Source: Conidiobolus incongruus B7586 (lineage: Eukaryota; Entomophthoromycota; Entomophthoromycetes; Entomophthorales; Conidiobolaceae). Taken from it: a DNA stretch of 29,853 nucleotides. The stretch spans positions 1 to 29,853 of the forward strand of contig JNEM01015156.1 in assembly GCA_000697335.1 (NCBI GenBank), read 5' to 3'. Shown in pieces: positions 21,109-29,853 of this stretch. The notes under the pieces are model-generated. The model was given only the letters and a program-made list of their open reading frames with translations. It made no database searches and was not told the DNA's origin. The stretch's first letter is position 1. Every line of letters starts with the position of its first letter. A program made the position numbers and the translations under genes.

Positions 21109-24100
21109 TTATCCAGATCTAGGATATTCACAATATTGATCAGCTATATAAGTGATTTCAAAGATACCTAACTCAATGGTTAGTATCATATATAAGAAAT
21201 ATCAAGTGAATTAATTACCTTCTTCTTTGACCAATAACTCGTATTCGTTGGCGTCAATTTTGGAGATGGTGCGAGTTTCGTAAACTTTGTTGGTGTAGGG
21301 ATCGGATCTGGTGTACATGAAGGTGAAGGGAGGTGCTAAACCAAGGTTAGTAGAGTTCAATGCAGCTGTGGAATTAACTTACTTCCAATGAAATTAATCT
21401 TAATAATTTCCGAATCACCATCGTGAATATGTTTTTGAACCACTTTGCCTTCACTCATTATGGCGGAAGGAATGGGGTGGATATAGTACTTGAGTTGATT
21501 TTGCTCGTCTTCATAGTGGGTGCAGCAATGGTCCTTGCGAATGTTGCAGACCTTGTGGATTTGTAACACGCCTTCCTTATCAGCGACGCGTTTGAAAGTG
21601 GATTTGAGATGATTGTCAACCACCACTTGTTGGCCGTTGAGCGAGTAGGTCACGTACCAAGGTGGAGATCCTGCAAGTGAAAAGCTCATGGGGTCGCCAA
21701 CGCAGTAATGGACAGATGATGAGATGTGAGCGTTCAATTTGGCAATGGGATCAACTTGGAATTTAAACATGCTGTTAGAAGCTGGACGGTATTCACATTG
21801 GTTTTCATCGACCACTTTGGATAAATCAAGAGTATATAAACCAGGATTGGATAATCTCTTGGGGTGAGTCAAAGTGAAGGTGCTGTCAGTGATATTGAAG
21901 AATTGGAGGTCTTCAGCGGTGCCATGTGGGTGAGTTAGTTTTGCTGAGAGTTCGAAAGATGGAGTGCCTTTAAGCATAACTTCAATGGGATTAGAAGCGT
22001 CACCGAGATGAGTGTTGACACATTGACGGTTGTCATTTTCTTGCACAAGGGCAGAGGGGAGCAAGTGAGTGAAGGATGCGTCTGGGTGAGGATGAACTAT
22101 TTGTCTCACCTCTAAATCGGATTCCAAGGACAATTTAGAGGAGTAGATTTGATCAGAAATGCTGATGAATTGATATTTGTAATGTCCAGGTTCCTTAGTC
22201 AAAGTATCAATCTTGTATTTATGATTAATCGTCTCAATATTCTTCTCTTCTACTACCCTAAATTTATCTGATTTGGCAGAAGAACGGAGAATATTGTAAT
22301 CAAGAGAATAAGGAGACCTTCCATTAAATTCAACTTCAAAGAAACTGGGTTGGTTTTGGCAAACTGAACGTAATTCCAAAGAGTTATCGGGTGTTAACAA
22401 TTTAAGACTAGGTTTAGGGTAGTAATCGAACTCACAAATGTGGGCTCCTCTTTCACTGAAATTGGAAGTATAGCAATATTGATCAGTAACCCCAGTAATG
22501 GTATAAGTTCCTGGCTCACTAACACGGAGAATAAAATCTTTTTGGCGGATACCTTCCAATTTTCTTTGTTCAATTTCATTGGTGATTGAGGATTTGAAAG
22601 TATAGTTGAGTGTAAAAGGAGGCTGACCTTGGAGTTTAATAGGCAATCTTCCGTCAGAACCCTGGCTGGAGAAGATTTGTCCATGAACCAAACTGCCATG
22701 AATATCTCGACCCATGCAGCTAAATTGAGCAGTTGGACGCAATGAAGTCACATCGATATTAATTCTGGTGTTGGGTTTGTTCATCTTACATTTTCTACTA
22801 TCTTCAATGGAAGTGAATTCGACGAGATACTTGCCAGAAATTTGAATATGTTCCAAAGCTAACTCAAACGGACCGTCGCTCAACCCTTTTTTGGAGTATT
22901 GTTTGACTTCAAAAGGTGATTTGATGATGTATTTGATGTCAAATGGCTTGCTGCCGGTAAGTTCAAGAGGAATTTTGATGGTTTCATTGGTACATGTGCG
23001 TAAACTAGGTGATCCAATAATCCTCAAATCAGGAGTAGGATGAATTTCTTGAGTAAACTCATAGTTAATACTGACATCGTTATAATTGTTGTCATCAATT
23101 CTATAGAACTTGAAGTGGTAATGGCCAGGAGTTGAGGGTTCAATAGGAAGTTCATAGTGAAGAGTGTTGGCGGTAATTTGGCGGTCAGTTGTAACCTTAT
23201 TCTTAGGCGAATCAAATGGAGTTAAAGTCTCTTTGTAGTAGAGTGTAAAGCTAGGTTCACCAGAAAATAAAATGTCCAATTTAACACCAGATTTGCCTTG
23301 GCATGCTGATTCGATAGGCTCAAAGTCCAACTGAGCTGATGGCTTTTTACTTGCGAGAATTGAGCAAGTCTCGGGTTCGACATAATTATTAGAGCAAAAT
23401 TTATCCTTAACAGAAATAAGTCCATACACACCAGGTTGATCCACTGTAATAAAGCTTTCCTTTTCGTTATGAATAGTTTTTGTAAAGGTGTAATCCCAAG
23501 TAGAGTCATCGTCAGAAATCTGATTTCTTAAACCATATTTAATGGTGAAAGGATAGCTACCACTGAGGTTGACATGCACATCTTTTTTGGAATATCCTTC
23601 ATCATATTGTTTCACAAACACTGGTTGATCTTTAGAGCAACTCAGAGTAACCTGAGGAGTCTGATGAATTTCGATTGATTTGAGCTTAGATGAATCAGAG
23701 CTAGAGCGAGAATCGTAAGCCTGAATATTTCCTAAGCCATCTTCAATCTGCTTAATTCTATAATTATGAAGACCAACGGAATCCAGCACAGCTGGAATAT
23801 CGACAGAAAAACTACGAGGGGGTTGAAGGGCAGGTTCACTGAGATCGGCAGAAGCGTCATCGGGAAGGTTAGGAGTCAAGTATTCCATAACCATTTCCTT
23901 TTCCTTTCTGTTATTGAATTGAGCAGAATACGTCAACTTGAGAGGAGGGACGCCATCAACCAACACAGGATAATTAAACAAGTAAGAATCTGAATAACAG
24001 CGATTGTCAATGTTACTACTCTTATTATCAGCAAAATTAGCTTTAGGACATTGAGGAATCATCACACTCGAGAACTCTCTGTCAATCTTGAATTTGCGCT

Positions 24101-25167
24101 TTTGAGTATCCATAACACTGACTAATGAGTAATAACCAGGGCGCTCCAAAGTCAAGTCAAAAGTACCAAACACGGTTCCTTTTTCGCGGTCGACGAGATG
24201 AGATTTGGCGAATTCCTTCAAATTGACACTGTAGGTCCTGCGATCTTCAGGTTTGGAATGGAATGGAGCGTATGAATAAATCAAAGAGGCAGGATCGGTT
24301 CCATTAATCAATACACGAATCGTTTTACTACTGTCATTGGGAGCAAAGCAGAATTTTTCATGATCAGGATTGATTTTGACAGAACTAAAAAATACAGTTA
24401 ATAAAAGATAAAATGAAAGAATATCAGTGATTACCTATCAGGCAAAAATTTAATAATATGTTTACCAATAATATGAGGTTCTTGATCTAATTCTAAAAAT
24501 ATGATGAATTAAATAGTTTTAAAACATTCAATGTAAAATTACTATTAATTGGAATATTTTGATTGGACCAAGTTTGTTCTTCATTAATTAAATGATTAGG
24601 ATCTAAAATTAAAATATTAATAACCTTTAAATCAGATATATAATATGAAATTACTTATATGCGATTTTGATAAAGCTCTTGGTAAATAAAATAAAATGGC
24701 GAATATCTGACAATCAAAGAGTTAAAAATACAATATAAAACCAATCATTTAATTTGAATTACCTGAGAAATAGTCATAACCAAAAAAGAATTGACAATAC
24801 CAACACCCAATATTAATCCCAGCCAAGTTTTTAAGGAAAATTGAAACCATGGAATTTTTAGTTTATAAATAGCAGTAATTAAAAGAGCATCAAAGAATGT
24901 CCAAAGTAGCCAGTTGAGAACTGGTGACGTGGTGGTTGATACACTAGAAAGTAGACCACTGTCCAGGATATAGATAAACTTGATAGATTGGAGTAGGATT
25001 ACAGAAGCTACAGCGTAGTACCTTTGGGTTGGGGCGTCGATAATATGTAAAGGAATTAAAGAAGTCTCACTGGATCTTGAACTCGATAAAGTTGTAGCAC
25101 TTTGCGATTTTTCAAGTTTGATAGCTCGCAATATTTTGGAGGGTGGTTGCGAATTATCAAATGACAT
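21109..25167 (-). CDS. POM152: Nuclear pore membrane glycoprotein POM152
   Basis: A transmembrane nucleoporin that forms the lumenal ring of the fungal nuclear pore. Exons on the minus strand are 25167-24763, 24706-24655, 24602-24543, 24492-24435, 24384-21383, 21335-21219 and 21167-21109, giving 1250 aa (yeast Pom152 is 1337). The first exon holds a short cytoplasmic tail, the conserved I-P-L-H-I-I-D-A-P-T-Q-R-Y, and hydrophobic segments near residues 50-70, 84-101 and 113-135. IIGKHIIKFLPDS precedes the lumenal part. I count ten Ig-like repeats marked by a G-x-x-P-[FYW] type core followed by Tyr, from about residue 218 (G-T-D-P) to the C-terminal F-I-G-T-P-P-F. The protein ends D-Q-Y-C-E-Y-P-R-S-G. 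Introns are 47-56 nt; the last two carry a perfect TACTAAC branch point. It diverges from SYF1 across a 394-bp spacer. Confidence 0.95.
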
Positions 25168-25561
25168 TTTTATGAAGTCAAATGCCTAATTAAATTTTTA
25201 ATATAGATGTTGAATAACTTTAATGAAAATTGAATGCTTCAATATTGATATTAAAAATTTGAAATAAAAGATCAGAGGTTAGATGGTAATATACAAGCAA
25301 TAAATAGATTATTTAATAAATAGTACGTCGACTAATAATCATTTATATGTTAAAAATATTAATATATTTAAATTATGGGAATAACCCATAATTCTAAATT
25401 CTGAATTTCTCTGAATTATAATTGATGGGAAGTAGATTGGAACTAAATCTGTCAACAAAATTCATTACCAAATTAAAATTATAAAATTTAGATATTAATA
25501 TACATTTAAAAATAAATTTTTTTTACTAATCTTATAACTAATACCATATTTATTAATACTA
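25168..25561. promoter_or_regulatory. Divergent POM152-SYF1 promoter region
   Basis: The 394 bp between the two start codons must contain both promoters and 5' UTRs. It is AT-rich. I see no clear TATA box placed for either gene, as is common for housekeeping genes. Shared control is possible but not shown. Confidence 0.5.
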
Positions 25562-27976
25562 ATGGGTTCTTTACAATTAGTAATTATTAATCACTAATAT
25601 TACAAATATTTTATTAACAATTTTTTGTTATAGACAGATGCCGAAATTCAATACGAACAAGAAATTTTACGCAATCCCAATCAATTGAATAGTTGGATTC
25701 ACTATCTTGAGTATAAGAAAAATGCACCACCAATCCAACGTTTTATTCTCTTTGAACGTAGTGTTAAGCAATTGCCAGGGAGTTACAAATTATGGAATAT
25801 GTATTTGAGGGAGAGAGTAGAGTTTGTGGTGAAAAATAATAATCCAATAACGGATAGCGAAAGTTATGATAAGGTGAATATGTGTTTCGACAGAGCAATT
25901 CTACTGTTGCACAAGATGCCGAGGATTTGGTTAAACTACATCCAATTTTTAATGCTTCAAGGCCATATTACAAAAACAAGACGGGTCATCGATCACGCTT
26001 TGAGATCGTTGCCAGTTACCCAACACCACAGAATTTGGCAAGTGGCTCTCCTGTTCGCAAGGAGGGCCGGTGGCGAAACTGCAATTCATCTCTATCGCAG
26101 ATACACCAAATTGGAGAAGAGTAAAATTGAAGATTTAGCAGAAGTTTTAATCGCTTTAAATCAGTACGACGAAGCTGCTGTCCAATTAGCTAAAATGATA
26201 GATAAAGATATCGCTTCATCTAGGAAGAAGACCGCTTACCAAATTTGGTCAGAGTTGTGTGACTTAATCTGTCGTCATCCCACTGATATTCGTCGTCTTC
26301 AAGTTGAAGCTATTTTGAGATCGGGAATTGCTCGATTCACCGATCAAGTGGGAAGATTGTGGTGTTCATTGGGTCAATATTGGATTTTATTGGGTCAATT
26401 TGACAAGGCTAGGGATGTTTTTGAAGAGGCTATGGAAACCGTTACAACAGTTCGAGATTTTTCTCAGATTTTTGATGCCTATACCAACTTTGAAGAGTCT
26501 GTATTGGCTTCCGATATGGAGAAACAACAACTCATAGAGGAAGATCCAAATGCCAACATTGACTTTGATACCAGTTTACTTGATTTAAGACTTTTGAGAT
26601 TTGAAAAATTAATGGACAGAAGACCTTTCTTACTCAACAAAGTGTTATTACGTCAAAATCCTCACAATGTTAAAGAATGGCGCAATCGTGTCAATTTATA
26701 TAAGAATGCTAATATGATCGATAAGGCCATCGAAACATTTGTTGAAGCGATTAATACCATTCATCCTCGCAAAGTCACAGGCAACGACTTACCACTACTA
26801 TGGCAAGACTTTGCCAAATTCTACGAAGAAAATGGCGATCTGAATCAAGCTCGTGAAGTTTTTGAAAAGGCTGTTCAAGTTCCATACCGCAATATTGAAG
26901 ATCTGGTTAATACATGGACCTTCTACGTCGAATTGGAGTTAAGGCACGCCAACTTAGAACAAGCTGCCGCATTGCTTGGAAGAGCTTTGTCACCTCCAAC
27001 CAATTTCCGCCAAATTGATTATAAGGACGACAAGATCCCGGTGCAGAACCGTCTGTTCAAATCGATCAAGCTGTGGTCCCTTTATGTGGATTTGCAAGAG
27101 AGTTTGGGTAAGATGGATGCCACTCGCGCTGTTTACGATAAGATTTTAGAGCTCAAGATTGCCACTTTGAAAACTATTGTTAACTATGCGAATTATCTTG
27201 AAGAAAACAGATACTTTGAAGATTCATTCAAAATCTATGAACGAGGCCTCGCTCTATTCTCATACCCTGTCGCTTTTGAAATTTGGAACATATACTTGAC
27301 TAAATTTTTGAAGCGTTATCAGGGTACTAAACTCGAACGGGCCAGAGATCTTTTCGAACAAGCTTTGGATCATTGTCCGGCACAGTACGCTAAGCCCATC
27401 TATTTATTATACGGTAAAATGGAAGAGGATTATGGCAGCGCTCGTCAAGCTTTAAGAATCTACGACAGGGCAACCAAATCCGTGGGAGAAAAGGACCGTT
27501 ACGACATGTACAAATTCTACATTGCTAAAGCTGGAAATTCCCTCGGACTTGCAGCTACGCGTGAAATCTACCAAAGAGCCGTCGAAACGTTACCGGATCG
27601 CCAAGCGCGCGACATGTGTCTCGAATTCGCAGATCTCGAGCGCAAACTCGGGGAAATCGATCGCGCACGCGCGCTTTACGGCCACTGCTCGCAATTCTGC
27701 GATCCCCGCACCGATAGCCAATTCTGGGAAATTTGGAAAGATTTCGAAATTGCTCATGGCATCGAAGAAACTTATAAGGAAATGTTACGAATTAAGAGAT
27801 CCGTAGAAACAAAATTTAATACGAGTATCGAATTCTTATCGGGTCAGGTTGGTAAACAGGGGGATACTTCCTCGGTCACTCCTGGGTTTGTAAAGTCTAA
27901 ATTGCAGAAAATTGAAGGAACTGTCAAGATGGAGGAGGAGCCTAAGGTTTCTAATCCTGACGAAATTGATATTTAA
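25562..27976 (+). CDS. SYF1: Pre-mRNA splicing factor SYF1
   Basis: A HAT-repeat scaffold of the NineTeen/Prp19-associated complex (XAB2 in animals), acting in spliceosome activation in the nucleus. Exon 1 is 18 nt (25562-25579, M-G-S-L-Q-L); intron 25580-25633 is 54 nt with a CACTAAT branch-like site; exon 2 is 25634-27976. The product is 786 aa (about 855 in human and yeast). The start fits the family: E-Q-E-I-L-R-N-P, then W-I-H-Y-L-E-Y-K-K, and L-P-G-S-Y-K-L-W-N-M-Y-L-R-E-R. Tandem HAT repeats (W-x-x-Y, then A-R-x-V-F-E-x-A) run over most of the length, for example ARDVFEEAMETV, AREVFEKAVQVP and ATREIYQRAVETLP. The C-terminus is acidic and ends D-E-I-D-I, as in relatives. Codons about 659-701 lie in an unusual GC- and CpG-rich patch (see findings). 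The ATG at 25562 is inferred from splice signals and frame. Confidence 0.95.
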
Positions 27977-29853
27977 AGCACCATATATAAAATATATCAT
28001 ATCAATTAATTTAAATATCAACATTCAAAATTACACATCATTTCTCTATAAATATATCATATATTTATAAATATTTTTAATACACAATTTATAATTAATC
28101 CAATTGAATTTACTTTTAAAACTAATCACACTAATAAATGAAAGTCAATCTGCATAACATTATCGCTAATTTTAAAATATATACATTAATAGTATTATAA
28201 TATATTATTATATTAATATAAAATTTAGTTAACCTGAAAAGAGTTTTTGATTCTTCTATATTTGCTTGATTGAATATGAATATTTACGAAGATTATTCAG
28301 GTATCTATTATTTAGTTTCATTTTTTACTCGATATTTTTTAGTGTTTATAGGTGATTGCATTATTAATTTATCAATATGAACATATTATAGTTAATTAGA
28401 TATATGATTTAAACTTAAAACCTAACCATAAAAGTATAATTGGATTCAGCATAAAACTATAACTATTATGTATTTTAATAATACAATGATAAGAAATATT
28501 TAAATTATTTAATACCTATTATTAAATAAAATAAACTTAAATATTATCTATAGATTGTCAATAAATGATTAATATTTCCTTGAATTTGAAGTAATGGGAA
28601 ATTTTTTAATTTCTGATTTTTCAAACATATTATTGGTTTTAAATAAACAAATATATAGAAAATAAATAGGAAATTGTATATTTTTAAATTATATATATAT
28701 ATATATATCATTATTTTTTTTATTAAAAAATTAACTTTTTATAATTGATTGTTTAATTTAATTATATTTAAACCAAATAATAATTATCAAAAATTTTTTA
28801 TTTTAGTATTAGTAAAATATAACTATAAACCTTTTAAAATCATTTAAAATTTATATATAGCTTTTAATAATAAAGTATTATTTAAATCAACAATTTATTA
28901 CTAGGTAAATTACTTTAAACCTAAAAAAATTATTTAAAACTTATTAAAATCTAAAAGATTAATTTTAACTATTATTTTTTTAATTATTAATAAAATGAAA
29001 AAATATATTAAAAAACATCTTTTTATTTTAGTTAAAGAATTATCTAAATACTTTAATATTAGTTTTATAAGTATTTTATATATATTAAAGTTTAAACTTA
29101 AATTAATAAATAATAATATAAAATAAATACCTTATAATTTAACTAAAGCTTAAAAAACTTAAAATAGTTATTATCAAATGAAATTTACTAAAATATTACT
29201 AGAAACTTAAGCTTTTATAGTGAATAATTATAATTAATGAATCTTAAATCTTTTTATAAAATCTTTTATTAAAATATAAATCAATGTGTTAGATTAAGTT
29301 AAATCAACCTTTTTTATAAATCCTTTTAAATAAATATTTTATTAATAAATAAATATTGATTAATTTAATAAATTATAATAATATATGTTATTTTTATTTA
29401 GTTTTTGAAGAAAAATCAATTAATAATTAATTTTATATTTTTTTAAATAAAACTATTCTTGATTAATATTTTTAATAAAATTTAAAAAAAATCTTATTAT
29501 TTTATATAATAATTATAAAATATATAAATTTAAAATTATAAAAAATTTTCTGATTAAAAATAATTAAAAAATTACTATATCTAGTATATTATATAGATTA
29601 TAACTTATATAATTATAATAGCTTTAGGTAATTAAAAAACTAGCTTATAAGAAAAAAAATTTCTATAGAAAAATTTAATTAATTCATAAAATATTAAATT
29701 TCAAATTTTATTAAAATAAAATTTTTTTTAAATATTAAAAATATATTAAAATATAATAAAAAGTTATTAATAATAAAAGAAACTATTAAATTTATATTAT
29801 ATCTTTATTTTTATATATTATATATCAAAATATTTATTTATTTTAAATTATAA
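27977..29853. other. AT-rich gene-free region
   Basis: About 1.9 kb downstream of SYF1. It includes the presumed SYF1 3' UTR. From about 28.65 kb the DNA is nearly pure A/T with homopolymer runs and no open frame of note. I see no RNA gene or recognisable repeat family. Confidence 0.6.
28691..28708. repeat. (AT)9 microsatellite
   Basis: Nine uninterrupted AT units. Similar TA runs occur elsewhere in the window and are ordinary for DNA of this composition. Confidence 0.9.

Noticed and set aside
28650-29853. Possible ancient decayed mobile element in the terminal AT-rich stretch
   Set aside because: I found no terminal repeats, target-site duplications or coding remnants. Extreme A/T composition alone does not support an element.

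Overview
The window is nuclear DNA from a eukaryote, most likely a fungus, with a very AT-rich genome. Three things point to this: POM152 (a nucleoporin of the fungal type), SYF1 (a spliceosome gene), and many very short GT-AG introns (the 17 I could place are 47-65 nt). A tRNA-Pro gene has internal A and B boxes, and the reading frames fit the standard genetic code. Between genes the DNA is almost pure A/T, while exons are clearly richer in G and C. I cannot name the species; an early-diverging AT-rich fungal lineage is only a guess.

Layout: 1-2.7 kb is AT-rich DNA with no gene I can support. NFS1 (2862-4394, +, 4 exons) and LSC1 (5430-6845, +, 8 exons) follow. Both encode mitochondrial proteins with basic N-terminal presequences: cysteine desulfurase for iron-sulfur clusters and the succinyl-CoA ligase alpha subunit of the TCA cycle. 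Next come about 5 kb of mostly AT-rich DNA with one unexplained 130-codon open frame on the minus strand (7353-7745).

The most unusual region is 12.06-20.08 kb. It is a cluster of four intronless genes for endopolyphosphatase-like metallophosphoesterases (PPN1 family, with acid-sphingomyelinase-like folds). The order is A (+), B (+), C (-, a pseudogene) and D (-), so two same-strand pairs face each other tail to tail. A and B are mosaics: long blocks of perfect or near-perfect identity alternate with diverged blocks, which suggests gene conversion. Their differences lean to basic residues in A and acidic residues in B. All four copies keep a TATAAATA element upstream.

A tRNA-Pro(AGG) gene lies at 20568-20639 (-). 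POM152 (21109-25167, -, 7 exons, 1250 aa) and SYF1 (25562-27976, +, 2 exons, 786 aa) diverge from a shared spacer of about 395 bp. The last 1.9 kb is AT-rich and without a gene I can support.

Exon boundaries were read by hand from splice signals, frame and family conservation. For NFS1, LSC1, POM152 and SYF1 the inferred exons sum to an exact number of codons and run through without internal stops.
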